64,000 nucleotides of DNA from Candidatus Denitrolinea symbiosum (GCA_017312345.1 BLAA01000001.1:1612001-1676000); one strand, 5' to 3'; positions 34,686 to 43,999 are shown, numbered from the stretch's first letter. Notes: generated by a model not told the origin, from the sequence alone. Numbers and translations: made by a program.

Positions 34686-35365
34686 TCCACAAACCGATAT
34701 TTCAACAGCGTCCAGACCGCCTCGAAAGCGTCTTTCAGTCCGATCTTTTTTCCCTGCGAGTAATCTCTTGGGTTGAACGAAATCGGCACTTCGAAGATTC
34801 GATAATGACGCTTCAGCACTTTGGCGGTGAACTCGGGTTCGAAGTCGAAGCGCTTCGAGCGGAGGACCATCCCCTCCACCACTTTGCGGCGGAAGACCTT
34901 GTAGCCGGTCTCCATGTCGCTGAGGATGGTGTTGTACAGGATGTTGGTCATAAAGGTCAGCAATTTGTTGGCGACCATGTGCCAGTACATCGCCACCCGC
35001 CGCGGCCCGCCGAGGAAACGGGAGCCGTACACCACGTCCGCGAGACCCTCCTCGATGGGTTGGAGCAGGATGGGGTAGTCGCGTGGGTCGTACTCGAGGT
35101 CGGCGTCCTGGATCAGGAGGATGTCGCCGGTGGCCGCGTCCAGTCCGGTGCGGACCGCCGCGCCCTTCCCCTGATTCTTTTCGTGCAGGATCACGCGCAC
35201 TTTGTCCACGCCGTCCAGTTTGGACAGGATGTCGCGCGTCCCGTCCTGTGAGCCGTCGTCCACCACGACGATCTCGGATGCCTTTTGGGTGGATTTGACC
35301 CGCTTGAGAATTTCCTTGATATTCTCAACTTCGTTGTAAACCGGGATGATGACTGACAGTTTCAT
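34682..35365 (-). CDS. Family 2 glycosyltransferase (polyprenyl-phosphate type)
   Basis: A 227-residue GT-A glycosyltransferase similar to dolichyl/undecaprenyl-phosphate mannosyl- or glucosyltransferases: SVIIPVYNEVENI at the N-terminus, VVVDDGSQDGT, and the metal-binding QDADLEYDP. It lacks C-terminal membrane segments, so it is a soluble or peripheral enzyme charging a lipid carrier with a sugar. It converges with the CAP-LysM gene, overlapping it by four bases. A TATAAT box lies seven bases before the ATG and no Shine-Dalgarno is seen, so the mRNA may be leaderless. The donor sugar cannot be told from sequence. Confidence 0.9.
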   Translation of the reverse strand: MKLSVIIPVYNEVENIKEILKRVKSTQKASEIVVVDDGSQDGTRDILSKLDGVDKVRVILHEKNQGKGAAVRTGLDAATGDILLIQDADLEYDPRDYPILLQPIEEGLADVVYGSRFLGGPRRVAMYWHMVANKLLTFMTNILYNTILSDMETGYKVFRRKVVEGMVLRSKRFDFEPEFTAKVLKRHYRIFEVPISFNPRDYSQGKKIGLKDAFEAVWTLLKYRFVD

Positions 35366-35372
35366 AGCAGGG

Positions 35373-35378
35373 ATTATA
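35373..35378 (-). promoter_or_regulatory. -10 box of the glycosyltransferase gene
   Basis: TATAAT on the minus strand, seven bases before the start codon, leaving essentially no 5' leader. Confidence 0.45.
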
Positions 35379-35397
35379 AACGAAATTACAATGATGC

Positions 35398-35403
35398 TAT
35401 AAT
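35398..35403 (+). promoter_or_regulatory. -10 box of the AAA-GDPD-dehydratase-GH3 operon
   Basis: A perfect TATAAT 38 bases before the AAA ATPase start, back-to-back with the minus-strand box at 35373-35378. No good -35 is visible. Confidence 0.45.
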
Positions 35404-35440
35404 CGCCCTATCTTTGATCTATCCCTCGCGGGAGGTTTTG

Positions 35441-36772
35441 ATGGCCTTATTAAGGAATGTAGAATCCCCTGATTTTTCCGGCGTACCGTTCTATCCTTCC
35501 GCTCTTGGCAGCGTGGACGATACCGGCCTTTCGCCGTTGTGGCTGCAAGACCTGACCCTGAAGGTCCTATATTTTCAGGGCTACATGAACGGCTTCAAGA
35601 TCGCGGAAGAGATCGCCCTGCCGTTCGCGGGCATCACCGACCAGATCCTGCAATCCCTCAAAGCGGAAAAACTGATCGAGATCAAATCCTCGCAGGGTGG
35701 ACTGGGCGAGGGCGCCTACACGTACGCCATCACCAGCGCGGGGATCGCACGCGCCCGCGAGGCGCTGGAGCGCAGTCAATACGCGGGACCCGCGCCCGTG
35801 CCGTTCGACGTCTACAACGACGCCATCCGCCGCCAGAAAAGCGGACGGCTCACCGTCACCACGCGCACCATGCGGCAGATCCTCTCGCAACTCGTCATCT
35901 CCGAGACGACCTTCCAGCGCCTCGGCCCGGCCCTCAATTCCGGCACGTCCATCTTTCTGTACGGGCCTCCGGGCAACGGCAAGACCAGCATCGCCCGCGC
36001 CTTCGGCAACCTGGCCCTCGGCCAGACGATGTACATTCCCTACGCGCTCTACCTGGATGGACAGGTGATCAAAGTGTACGACGCCGTCAGTCATAAGACC
36101 GCGCCCGAGTCGGAGTCTTTGACCGGCGCGACCGGCGGCCTCCGTTCCGCCACGCGCCGCGACCCGCGCTGGGTCAAGGTCCGGCGGCCCTTCATCGTCG
36201 TCGGCGGGGAGTTGACGCTCGCAGGCCTCGACCTGGTCTTCGACGATACGCACAAATTCTACGAAGCCCCGTTCCAGGTGAAAGCCAACGGCGGCATTTT
36301 GCTGATTGACGACTTCGGCCGCCAGCAGGTCCGTCCGCGCGACCTGCTCAACCGCTGGATCGTCCCGCTCGAAAACCGCGTGGATTATCTGACCCTGCAC
36401 ACCGGGCGCAAGGTCGAGGTCCCCTTCGACGTGCTGGTGGTCTTCTCCACGAATCTCCCGCCGAAGGACCTGGTGGACGAGGCCTTCCTGCGCCGCCTGC
36501 GCCATAAGATCGAGATCGGCGATCCCTCTTTCAACGAATACCGCGAGATCTTCAAGCGCGTCGCGGCGGATAAAAAGATTCCCTACAACGATCATGGACT
36601 GGCCTACCTGTTGCAGGAGTGGTACGTGAAGCGCAACCGCAAACTGCGCGCCTCGCATCCGCGCGACATCTGCGACCAGATATTGGACATCGCCTCCTAT
36701 CTCTCCGTCGAACCGGCCATGACGCGCGAAATGATAGACCGCGCCGCCCAGGCCTATTTTGTGGATCTGTAA
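35441..36772 (+). CDS. AAA ATPase with N-terminal winged-helix-like region
   Basis: A 443-residue soluble protein. The N-terminal 120 residues look like a winged helix (LTLKVLYFQGYMNGFKIAEE, then LKAEKLIEIK). The ATPase domain has Walker A GPPGNGKTS, Walker B GILLIDDFG, a sensor-1 FSTN and an RRLRHK arginine pair. The start at 35441 follows GGGAGG. Its stop abuts the ATG of the GDPD gene (TAAATG), so it heads an operon with GDPD, a dehydratase and a GH3 protein. The substrate is unknown; similar proteins recur in Chloroflexota, but I cannot name a function. Confidence 0.85.
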   Translation: MALLRNVESPDFSGVPFYPSALGSVDDTGLSPLWLQDLTLKVLYFQGYMNGFKIAEEIALPFAGITDQILQSLKAEKLIEIKSSQGGLGEGAYTYAITSAGIARAREALERSQYAGPAPVPFDVYNDAIRRQKSGRLTVTTRTMRQILSQLVISETTFQRLGPALNSGTSIFLYGPPGNGKTSIARAFGNLALGQTMYIPYALYLDGQVIKVYDAVSHKTAPESESLTGATGGLRSATRRDPRWVKVRRPFIVVGGELTLAGLDLVFDDTHKFYEAPFQVKANGGILLIDDFGRQQVRPRDLLNRWIVPLENRVDYLTLHTGRKVEVPFDVLVVFSTNLPPKDLVDEAFLRRLRHKIEIGDPSFNEYREIFKRVAADKKIPYNDHGLAYLLQEWYVKRNRKLRASHPRDICDQILDIASYLSVEPAMTREMIDRAAQAYFVDL

Positions 36773-37516
36773 ATGTCCCGGCCCATCCTCCTCGGTCATC
36801 GCGGCGCGAAGAACTACGCGCCGGAAAACACCCTCGCCGCCTTTACCCTCGCGCTCGAACAGGGCGCCGACGGCGTGGAACTGGACGCCAAACTCAGCGC
36901 CGACGGGGTCGTCGTGGTCCATCACGACGCGAGGCTGGATCGTACCACCGACGGAAAAGGTCCGCTGTCGCGGCAGACGCTCGCCCAACTGCGCGAACTG
37001 GACGCGGGCAGTTTCTTCTCCGAAAAATTTCGCGGCGAGAAAATTCCCACGCTCGAAGAAGTCTTCGAGACCGTCGGCAAGCGCGCCGTCGTCAACGTGG
37101 AATTGACCAACTACTCCACGCCGTTCGACCGTCTCGTAGAGACGGTCTGCGAACTCGTGCGCCGCCACGCGTTGCAAAAATCCGTCATCTTCTCCTCGTT
37201 CTTCGCGGGGAATCTTAAAAAAGCCGCGCGCTTCCTGCCCGAAGTCCCGCGCGGCCTGCTTACCCAGCCCGGCTTGCCGGGATTGTGGGGACGCTCCTTC
37301 GGATTCAATTTCGGCGATTACGCCGCCCTGCATCCCCATCTCGCCGACGTCACCGCGCAACAGGTGTACCGCGTCCACAAACTGGGACGCAAAATCAACG
37401 TGTGGACCGCGAACGCGGAAGACGACATCCGCCGCCTCGCCGCCTGGGGCGTGGACGGCATCATCACCGACGACCCGCCGCTCGCCGTCCGCGTCGCGCG
37501 AGGACCTTCGACATGA
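36773..37516 (+). CDS. Glycerophosphodiester phosphodiesterase
   Basis: A 247-residue GDPD-family TIM barrel, soluble, without a signal peptide. It hydrolyses glycerophosphodiesters to glycerol 3-phosphate and an alcohol. The catalytic HRG (9-11), APENT, VELDAKLS metal ligands and VVHHDARLDRTT second His are intact, as is the C-terminal VDGIITDDP. Length is typical of UgpQ-like cytosolic enzymes. The gene follows the AAA ATPase without a gap and overlaps the dehydratase gene by four bases. Confidence 0.94.
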   Translation: MSRPILLGHRGAKNYAPENTLAAFTLALEQGADGVELDAKLSADGVVVVHHDARLDRTTDGKGPLSRQTLAQLRELDAGSFFSEKFRGEKIPTLEEVFETVGKRAVVNVELTNYSTPFDRLVETVCELVRRHALQKSVIFSSFFAGNLKKAARFLPEVPRGLLTQPGLPGLWGRSFGFNFGDYAALHPHLADVTAQQVYRVHKLGRKINVWTANAEDDIRRLAAWGVDGIITDDPPLAVRVARGPST

Positions 37517-38526
37517 TCCCGTCCGAGAGGCTCGACCAGGCCGACGCGCGCATCGCGCCGCACATCGTCCGCACGCCATTGACGCATGATGCGGCGCGCA
37601 ATCTATATGTCAAGTGGGAGAACCGTCAGAAGACGGGATCGTTCAAAGCGCGCGGCGCGTTGAACAAAGTCTTGTCGCTCTCCGCCGACCAGCTCGCGCG
37701 GGGAATCGTCACCGCCTCGGCCGGCAATCACGGACAGGGCGCGGCGCTCGCGGGACAACTGACGGGCGCGCGCGTCGTCTGCTTCGTCTCAGAGGGCGCG
37801 GTCCCCGTCAAAGTGGACGCCATCCGCGCGCTCGGCGCGGAGATCGTGACGGTGGCGGGCGGCTATCCCGAGGCCGAAGCCGCGGCGCGGAAATTCGCGG
37901 AAGAGAACCGTCAGACCTGGATCTCGCCGTACAACGACGAGCAGGTCATCGCGGGGCAGGGGACGATCGGTTTGGAGTTGATCGCATCTCCTCTCTTTTC
38001 AGGCGAGGGGACGGAGGCGAGCTCCGCGACCATCCTCGTCCCCGTCAGCGGCGGCGGATTGATCGTGGGGATTGGCCTGGCGCTGGCGCGTCTCTCGCCG
38101 CGGCCGCGGCTGGTGGGGGTCCAACCCGAGGCCGCGCCTTTCATGCACGGACTTTTTTATCGCGGTTCGCAGGCCGGCATCCCCGACCTGCCCTCGCTGG
38201 CAGACGGTTTGACCGGCGCGGTCGAAGCCGATTCGATCACCATCCCGCTGGCGAGAAAACTTGTGGACGAGATCGTCCTGGTCTCCGAGGAGGAGATCGC
38301 CCGCGCGGCGGCGTTTGCCTTTTACGAATATGGCGAGGTCGTCGAGCCTTCGGGCGCGGTCGCGATTGCCGCGGCGCTGCGAACTGTGGAGCGGAATGAT
38401 GTTTTGTCTGGTCGCGATTCGGGGGGACGGCATCCCGTCCAGGTGGCGGTCGTCTCGGGCGGCAACGTCCAGCCCGAAGTCCACGCGGGAATCGCGGCCG
38501 GGTACGCGCGAGAGGCGCAGGGATGA
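37513..38526 (+). CDS. Threonine/serine dehydratase-like PLP enzyme
   Basis: A 337-residue fold-type II PLP enzyme. The Schiff-base lysine is in KTGSFKARGA, with SAGNHGQG for substrate binding and the SGGG phosphate loop. It has no C-terminal ACT regulatory domain, so it resembles catabolic threonine dehydratase or serine/threonine racemase-type enzymes that convert threonine or serine to 2-oxo acids and ammonia. It is coupled at both ends by ATGA overlaps (GDPD before, GH3 after). The exact substrate is uncertain. Confidence 0.9.
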   Translation: MIPSERLDQADARIAPHIVRTPLTHDAARNLYVKWENRQKTGSFKARGALNKVLSLSADQLARGIVTASAGNHGQGAALAGQLTGARVVCFVSEGAVPVKVDAIRALGAEIVTVAGGYPEAEAAARKFAEENRQTWISPYNDEQVIAGQGTIGLELIASPLFSGEGTEASSATILVPVSGGGLIVGIGLALARLSPRPRLVGVQPEAAPFMHGLFYRGSQAGIPDLPSLADGLTGAVEADSITIPLARKLVDEIVLVSEEEIARAAAFAFYEYGEVVEPSGAVAIAAALRTVERNDVLSGRDSGGRHPVQVAVVSGGNVQPEVHAGIAAGYAREAQG

Positions 38527-41264
38527 AGCGTCTCGTCTGGGCCGCGTTCGTCGTCGTGTGGCTGGCCGGCTCCCTCCAGCCCGTCCACGCGCAGACGCCG
38601 CGTCCGCCGGCGCAAGTGACCCGCCTGCTCAACGGCATGACGCCCGAGGAGCGCGTGGGACAGTTGTTCCTGGCGACGTTCCGCGGCGCGCAGGCGGAGG
38701 ACGATTCGGAGATCGTGGACCTGATCGAAAATTTTCACGTTGGCGGCGTGATCCTGCTGACTTCCAACGACAACTTCACCGCCGCGCCCAATACGCTGAC
38801 CGATGCCCATCAGTTGATCGCCCGTTTGCAGGACGTGGAGCGGCAGGCCTCCACAGTCCAGACCTTGAATTCAAAAACGGGACAACTGGTCACGCCCGCG
38901 TATGTGCCGCTCTGGGTTGGGATCGCGCAGGAGGGCAACGGCGCGCCGACCGACCAGATCATCAACGGCCTGACGCCCCTGCCCTCCGAGATGGCGCTGG
39001 GCGCCACCTGGCAGCCCGCGCTGGCCGAACAGGCAGGCGCGGTCGCCGGGCAGGAATTGTCCGCGCTGGGGTTTAACCTGTTCCTGGGCCCCTCGTTGGA
39101 CGTGTTGGACCAGCCCTCCCCGGCCTCCAGCGGCGATTTGGGGACGCGCGTCTTCGGCGGCGACCCGTTTTGGGTGGGCGAGATGGGACGGGCCTACATC
39201 CGCGGCCTGCACACCGGCAGCGCCAATCGGATGCTGGTGGTCAGTAAGCACTTCCCCGGGCGCGGCAGCACCGACCGCCTGCCCGAAGAGGAAGTGTCCA
39301 CCGTCCGCAAGTCGCTGGAGCAGCTCAAGCAGATTGAATTGGCGCCGTTCTTCGCGGTGACGGGGAACGCGCCCGACGCGGCCTCCTCCGCCGACGGCCT
39401 GCTCGTCTCGCACATCCGCTACCAGGGCTTCCAGGGCAACATCCGCGCCACCACGCGTCCGGTCAGTTTCGACGCGCAGGCGCTGGATGAAATTTTGAAA
39501 CTCCCGCAATTTTCCGCCTGGCGCGACGCGGGCGGACTCATCGTCAGCGACGACCTGGGCAGCCGGGCCGTGCGCAACTTCTACGCGCCGGGCGATTCGG
39601 CTTTCAGTTCCCGTTTGATCGTCCGCGATGCGTTAATGGCCGGCAACGACCTGCTCTACCTCGGCAATATCTACACCGCCGATCCCGAAGATCACAACGC
39701 CACAGTGGAAAAGATCCTGGCCTATTTTGTCCAGCGCTATGTGGACGACGCCGCCTTTGCTCAGCGCGTCGACGCGGCGGCGGAGCGGATTCTCACGCGC
39801 AAACTCGCCCTCTACGGCGGCTTCGACAGCGCCTCCGTCACGCCCGACGCGGACGGGCTGGCCGCGATCGGCGCCTCGAATCAGACGACCCTCCAGGTGG
39901 CCAGTCAGGCCGCCAGTCTGATCAGCCCCGACCGCCAGGAACTGGACAGCGTTCTGCCCGAGCCGCCCGCTTCGAGCGAATACGTCGTGTTCCTCACCGA
40001 CTCGAGTCTTGCCAGGCAATGCAGCGCCTGCCTCGACCAGCCCATGCTGGACGCCGGGGCTTTGCAGGCGGCGGCGCTGCGGCTGTATGGGCCGAGCGTG
40101 GGCGGACAGGCATTCGCCAGCCGGTTGAGTTCGTTTTCGTTCGCCGACCTCGCCAACCTGATGCGCGGCCTCCCGCCCGAGAACATGGAATCCAACCTGC
40201 GCCGCGCCAACTGGGTGGTCGTCTCCATGACCGACGCCTCGGCGGGCCAACCGCAATTGATCAGCCGCTTCCTCGCCGAGAGGCAGGACCTGCTCCGTTC
40301 CAAAAAAGTCGTCCTGTTTTCGTTCGGCGCGCCCTACTACTTTGATTCCACCGACATTACCAAAATGACCGCCGTTTTTGCGCTATATAGCAAAACCCCC
40401 GCGTTTGTGGACGCGGCCGCGCGCATCCTCTACCGCGAACTGCCGCTGAGCGGACACTCCCCCGTCTCCATCCCAGGGACGGGGTATGAACTGATCTCCG
40501 TCACCGCTCCCGACCCGGACCAGGTCATCCCGCTCTCCCTGGACCTCCCGACGACTCCCGCCGCCCCGGCCGATCCCTCGTTGACGCCGGAGCCGACGGC
40601 CATCCCCTCCTTTAACCTGGGCGACACCGTCCGCGTCCGCGCCGGGACGATCCTCGACCATAACGGCAACCCCGTCCCGGATAACACTGTGGTGCGTTTT
40701 TCCATTTCCATCAGCGGCGAAAACGGTCCCGTCCAACAGCAACAGGACGCCACGACTACAGGCGGCGTGGCGAACACATCTTTCCGAATTGATAAGCCCG
40801 GCGTGATGGAGGTGCGCGCTTCGAGCGAGCCGGCTTCCATCTCCCAGGTTTTGCAGTTGAACGTAAAAGAGAACGCGGCCGCGGTGGTCACCGTCATCGT
40901 CCCCGCGCCTTCCGAGACGGTTATGCCGACCGCCACCGCCACGCCTTCCCCCCCGGAGAACGACTTCGTCACGCTGGAAGGCCAGCCGCGGTTTGCCGGC
41001 TGGATGTTGACCCTCTTTGTGTTGGGCGGCGGCGCGCTCCTGGCCTGGTGGGTGGGAGGCATTTGGGGAATGCCGCGCTGGAGCCTGCGATGGGCGTTGT
41101 GCGCGCTGGTGGGCGGCTTGCTGGCGTACAACTACCTGGCCTTCGGCCTGCCCGGTTCGGCGAAGTTGCTCCAGGCAGGCGGCGGCGGCGCGCTGGTTGG
41201 ACTGACTCTGGTGGGGGAAATATTGGGCGCGCTGTGCGCGTGGATGTGGATGCAGAGACGGTGA
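38523..41264 (+). CDS. Secreted GH3-like protein with Ig-like domain and membrane tail
   Basis: A 913-residue protein: signal peptide (1-23, ending VHA), a glycoside hydrolase family 3 domain of the NagZ type (about 30-440; SKHFPGRG near 240 and the nucleophile loop LIVSDDLG near 341-346), a C-terminal alpha/beta region, a Thr/Pro linker, an Ig-like domain (about 695-790; NPVPDNTVVRFSI) and about three C-terminal membrane segments. Family members cleave beta-N-acetylhexosaminides, often in peptidoglycan. The usual Asp-x-His general-acid loop after KHFPGHG is replaced here by STDRLPEEE, so activity may be altered. It ends two bases from the convergent kinase gene. Confidence 0.88.
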   Translation: MKRLVWAAFVVVWLAGSLQPVHAQTPRPPAQVTRLLNGMTPEERVGQLFLATFRGAQAEDDSEIVDLIENFHVGGVILLTSNDNFTAAPNTLTDAHQLIARLQDVERQASTVQTLNSKTGQLVTPAYVPLWVGIAQEGNGAPTDQIINGLTPLPSEMALGATWQPALAEQAGAVAGQELSALGFNLFLGPSLDVLDQPSPASSGDLGTRVFGGDPFWVGEMGRAYIRGLHTGSANRMLVVSKHFPGRGSTDRLPEEEVSTVRKSLEQLKQIELAPFFAVTGNAPDAASSADGLLVSHIRYQGFQGNIRATTRPVSFDAQALDEILKLPQFSAWRDAGGLIVSDDLGSRAVRNFYAPGDSAFSSRLIVRDALMAGNDLLYLGNIYTADPEDHNATVEKILAYFVQRYVDDAAFAQRVDAAAERILTRKLALYGGFDSASVTPDADGLAAIGASNQTTLQVASQAASLISPDRQELDSVLPEPPASSEYVVFLTDSSLARQCSACLDQPMLDAGALQAAALRLYGPSVGGQAFASRLSSFSFADLANLMRGLPPENMESNLRRANWVVVSMTDASAGQPQLISRFLAERQDLLRSKKVVLFSFGAPYYFDSTDITKMTAVFALYSKTPAFVDAAARILYRELPLSGHSPVSIPGTGYELISVTAPDPDQVIPLSLDLPTTPAAPADPSLTPEPTAIPSFNLGDTVRVRAGTILDHNGNPVPDNTVVRFSISISGENGPVQQQQDATTTGGVANTSFRIDKPGVMEVRASSEPASISQVLQLNVKENAAAVVTVIVPAPSETVMPTATATPSPPENDFVTLEGQPRFAGWMLTLFVLGGGALLAWWVGGIWGMPRWSLRWALCALVGGLLAYNYLAFGLPGSAKLLQAGGGGALVGLTLVGEILGALCAWMWMQRR

Positions 41265-41266
41265 TT

Positions 41267-42259
41267 TTAGCGCATCAACGTGGCGATCAGGCTGAGCAGC
41301 AACAGTCCCACGCCGCCCCAGATCAGGATCGAATCGATGGGTTGGAAGTGAAAATCAATGCTGGCGGTTGTCGAGCGGATCGGGCCGAGCGGCCCGGTCG
41401 GCGTCTCGCGTGAACCGAAGATGTAGCCGCGGAATTCCTCCGCGTTTTGCGGCCGTTCGTCGGGATGAAGCGTCATGGCGCGCAGGACGGCGCGTTCGAC
41501 GCGCAGGCTGATCTCGGGGTTGATCTGACGGGGCGCGACCAGCCGCGTCGGGTCGAGGAAGCGGATGCGGGCCTCGGCCGGCGGTTCGTTCGTCAACAGG
41601 TGGTAGAGCGTCGCGCCGAAGGCGTAGATGTCGGAGCGCGCGTCGGTGTGGGCGCTGTCGCCGCCGTATTGTTCGAGCGGGGTGTAGAGCGCGGTGCCTT
41701 GTCCCTGGATGACCGTGATGGTGACCTCGTCGGGCGCCAGCACTTTGACGAGGCCGAAGTCCACGAGTTTGACGAGTCCGCTGGGCGTCAATTTAAGGTT
41801 GCTGGGTTTGATGTCGCGGTGGACGATGGGCGGTTCCTGGCTGTGCAGGTAGGTCAGCGCGTCGGCGATCTGGCCGGCCCAATTGAGGACGGTCGCTTCG
41901 GGCAGGAATTGTTTTTTTCGGCGCGCCTCGAGCATGAGGGCGCGCAGGTCGCTGCCCGGCACGTAATCCATCACGAGATAATCGCGCTCGCCGATGGAAA
42001 AATAGTCGGAGACCTTGGGCAGGTTTTGGTGATCCAGGCGCGCCAACACAGTGGCCTCGCGCTGGAACTGTTCGCGGGCCTCCTGTAAAATGTGTTCGGG
42101 AAGGGCGCGGTCGTATTCGACTTCCTTGAGAGCGCAAAGACGGCCCTCGAGCCGCAGATCGTCGGCAAGATGGATGCTGCCCATGCCGCCCTGACCGATG
42201 CGTTCACGGATTTTATAGCGGCCGCGCAAGACCTCCCCGGGATTTGCCGGGAGGGACAT
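41267..42259 (-). CDS. Hanks-type serine/threonine kinase with C-terminal membrane anchor
   Basis: A 330-residue kinase: glycine loop [10 protein letters not shown] (21-30), ATP-binding K45, catalytic [11 protein letters not shown] and the activation segment ending TPLEQYG (the Ala-Pro-Glu site is varied). One membrane segment lies at about 306-327; the few residues outside it give no room for a sensor domain. All catalytic residues are intact. The gene is divergent from an FHA-winged-helix regulator, a natural reader of its phosphothreonine products. Confidence 0.94.
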   Translation of the reverse strand: MSLPANPGEVLRGRYKIRERIGQGGMGSIHLADDLRLEGRLCALKEVEYDRALPEHILQEAREQFQREATVLARLDHQNLPKVSDYFSIGERDYLVMDYVPGSDLRALMLEARRKKQFLPEATVLNWAGQIADALTYLHSQEPPIVHRDIKPSNLKLTPSGLVKLVDFGLVKVLAPDEVTITVIQGQGTALYTPLEQYGGDSAHTDARSDIYAFGATLYHLLTNEPPAEARIRFLDPTRLVAPRQINPEISLRVERAVLRAMTLHPDERPQNAEEFRGYIFGSRETPTGPLGPIRSTTASIDFHFQPIDSILIWGGVGLLLLSLIATLMR

Positions 42260-42416
42260 AAGAAGGACTCCGAAGCGGAATGTGCAGGAATCTTGTTTCG
42301 GCGTGGTTCTGCACAGAAACGCTCTTTTCTGCTATATTATAAACGCCTTTGAGATTTTCTCCATTTCAACTGCCGGGCGATATTTTGCCGGTCGTTGAAA
42401 ATGAATTTTATTTTTC

Positions 42417-43082
42417 ATGGATTTGTTGATGTCGGAAAAAACGGACGAATTTCCCCTCTTGATCGCGCAGGAAGGCCCCTTGAAGGGACAGCGCTGGTCC
42501 ATTTCGCGCACGCTCGTGCTGGGACGCGAACATTCCTGCGACGTGATCATCGCGGACCGGCAGGTGTCGCGCTTCCACGCGCGCCTCACCCCCACTTCCG
42601 AAGGCGTGATGCTCGAAGACATGGGGAGCAAGAACGGGACGCATCGCAACGGCGAGGAACTATCCGCGCCGGTGATATTACAGGACGGGGACGCGATCCA
42701 GGTTTCGCTGGCGCAGGAATTTACCTTCCTCACCTCCGATTCGACCATGCCGCTGGGCGAGGGCGCGGGCCGGCCCGGCCGCCTGGTGATGGAACTGCGT
42801 TCCCGGCGCGTTTGGGTGAACCAGCAGCAGGTGGCGCCTCCGCTTTCGGCCCAGCAATTCAAGTTGTTATGGATGCTCTACGAAAAACAGGGACAAGTCA
42901 TCAATCGCGCCGACCTGGTGACGGCGGTGTGGGGCGAGGAACAATCGGTCGGCGTCTCAGACCAGGCGCTGGACGCGCTCATCCGCCGCCTGCGCGACCG
43001 TCTCGCCGCGCTCGACCGAAAACACCGTTACATCGACACCGTGCGCGGCCACGGGGTAAGGCTGGATAATCCCCCGGCGTAA
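42417..43082 (+). CDS. FHA domain-winged helix transcription factor
   Basis: A 221-residue protein. The FHA domain (about 25-105) has LGREHSCD, VSRFHARL and the SKNGTHRNG loop that bind phosphothreonine. A winged helix of the Trans_reg_C/OmpR class (about 125-218; QFKLLWMLYEKQGQVINRADL, HGVRLDN) follows. There is no receiver domain, so control by a Ser/Thr kinase replaces two-component phosphorylation. A second in-frame ATG at 42429 is possible; neither has a clear ribosome-binding site. It is divergent from the kinase gene with about 157 bases between. Confidence 0.9.
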   Translation: MDLLMSEKTDEFPLLIAQEGPLKGQRWSISRTLVLGREHSCDVIIADRQVSRFHARLTPTSEGVMLEDMGSKNGTHRNGEELSAPVILQDGDAIQVSLAQEFTFLTSDSTMPLGEGAGRPGRLVMELRSRRVWVNQQQVAPPLSAQQFKLLWMLYEKQGQVINRADLVTAVWGEEQSVGVSDQALDALIRRLRDRLAALDRKHRYIDTVRGHGVRLDNPPA

Positions 43083-43088
43083 AACGTA

Positions 43089-43126
43089 AAAACCAGGTCT
43101 CTGCAGGAGGCCTGGTTTTTTTATTT
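43089..43126 (+). terminator. Terminator of the FHA regulator gene
   Basis: AACCAGG pairs with CCTGGTT around a CTC/GAG extension and is followed by TTTTTTATTTT. Its A-rich 5' side lets it serve the convergent gene as well. Confidence 0.85.
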
Positions 43127-43615
43127 TGCCCATTCCTCTTTTTTGATCTTCCGCAGATCTTCCAGGCGAATCTGCGCGATCTGGTCGGGACGGCCTTTAC
43201 GCGTGTACGTTTTGTATTTGGCCTCCCGCGCCGACTCTACCCTCGCTGCGCGATCCACCGCGCGGCGGACGAATTGATACAGGTCGTGGCGGTCAATGAT
43301 GAGGAACGAGTCCGCCGTTTCGAAGGCGATCCAGTTGGCCTTGCCAAATAACCAGCCGGCTTCGCCTCTGACGTTTCGGAACTCGATCCAGACCCATTCG
43401 GGATTCAACCTCTCGTCGCTGCGGCTCTCCCGCTTCATGGCCTTAACTTCCACTTTGCGCGCGTAACCGTCTTTACGAATCTCGAAATCCCAATGCTCAT
43501 GGATGTCCGCTTCCTTCGGCGCGGGCGTGACGGTCCAGCCGCGTGAACGCGCAGCGGCGGCAAACAGGTCTTCCGCGCGGCGGCCAAGTTGGAAGGAATC
43601 GCGATGGGCGGGCAT
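43121..43615 (-). CDS. PD-(D/E)XK nuclease-like protein
   Basis: A 164-residue soluble protein. The order RRAEDLF (Glu in the first helix), HWDFEIRKDG (Asp) and KVEVKAMKR (EVK) matches the core of the restriction-endonuclease-like fold, spread over residues 10-62; a charged C-terminal region follows. Predicted metal ligands are intact. The function is unknown; members of this fold act as nucleases in repair, restriction or recombination. It is monocistronic and convergent with the FHA regulator gene, sharing the terminator. Confidence 0.65.
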   Translation of the reverse strand: MPAHRDSFQLGRRAEDLFAAAARSRGWTVTPAPKEADIHEHWDFEIRKDGYARKVEVKAMKRESRSDERLNPEWVWIEFRNVRGEAGWLFGKANWIAFETADSFLIIDRHDLYQFVRRAVDRAARVESAREAKYKTYTRKGRPDQIAQIRLEDLRKIKKEEWAK

Positions 43616-43710
43616 GGACTTTGTTATATCTCTTTGTTCTCTTTCAAGAGTGCGCCAATCTCGTTAAGCGCCTGAGAAAGTGTTCTTAACTTCTTTTTGT
43701 ACACGGATTT

Positions 43711-43778
43711 GACGGATTGTACGGACAAACGCGGATTTTTTTAATGGTTCTATCCGCGAGAATCCGTAAAATCCGCGT
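43711..43778. repeat. Intergenic CGGATT inverted repeat
   Basis: Repeated ACGGATT-type words followed by a long hairpin: ACGCGGATTTT (43729-43739) pairs with AAAATCCGCGT (43768-43778). No other feature is seen in 43616-43710. Confidence 0.6.
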
Positions 43779-43780
43779 AC

Positions 43781-43930
43781 TTAAGAAACAGTCTCTGAGA
43801 CAATGTCGGTTCTGCAATAAGCCCGGCATCGAAGCAAACCGTTATAGTCGTCCGATGCCAGGCTGGTGAGTTGACCTTGAATGTCTGCGCCTTTGATTCG
43901 GCGGGCGCGGGCGTTCGCGAGGGAATCCAT
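43781..43930 (-). CDS. Small ORF of unknown function
   Basis: A 49-codon frame rich in Ala and Arg (MDSLANARARRIKGADIQGQ at its start) with three Cys near the end. A TAAAAT box lies exactly six bases before the ATG, the same leaderless layout as obg and the TPR gene, which is the main reason to list it. The stop lies next to the CGGATT repeat, which may have truncated a longer gene. It is not recognised and may be a remnant. Confidence 0.3.
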   Translation of the reverse strand: MDSLANARARRIKGADIQGQLTSLASDDYNGLLRCRAYCRTDIVSETVS

Positions 43931-43999
43931 GCGCCTATTTTACACGATGACCTTCGGGTACTTGCCTTCGGCATTCGATAGTGATAAACTTTGGCCGGC

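Noticed and set aside
35567..37579. Minus-strand frame of about 670 codons across the AAA and GDPD genes
   Set aside because: It spans two real plus-strand genes and their junction; composition is that of an antisense shadow.
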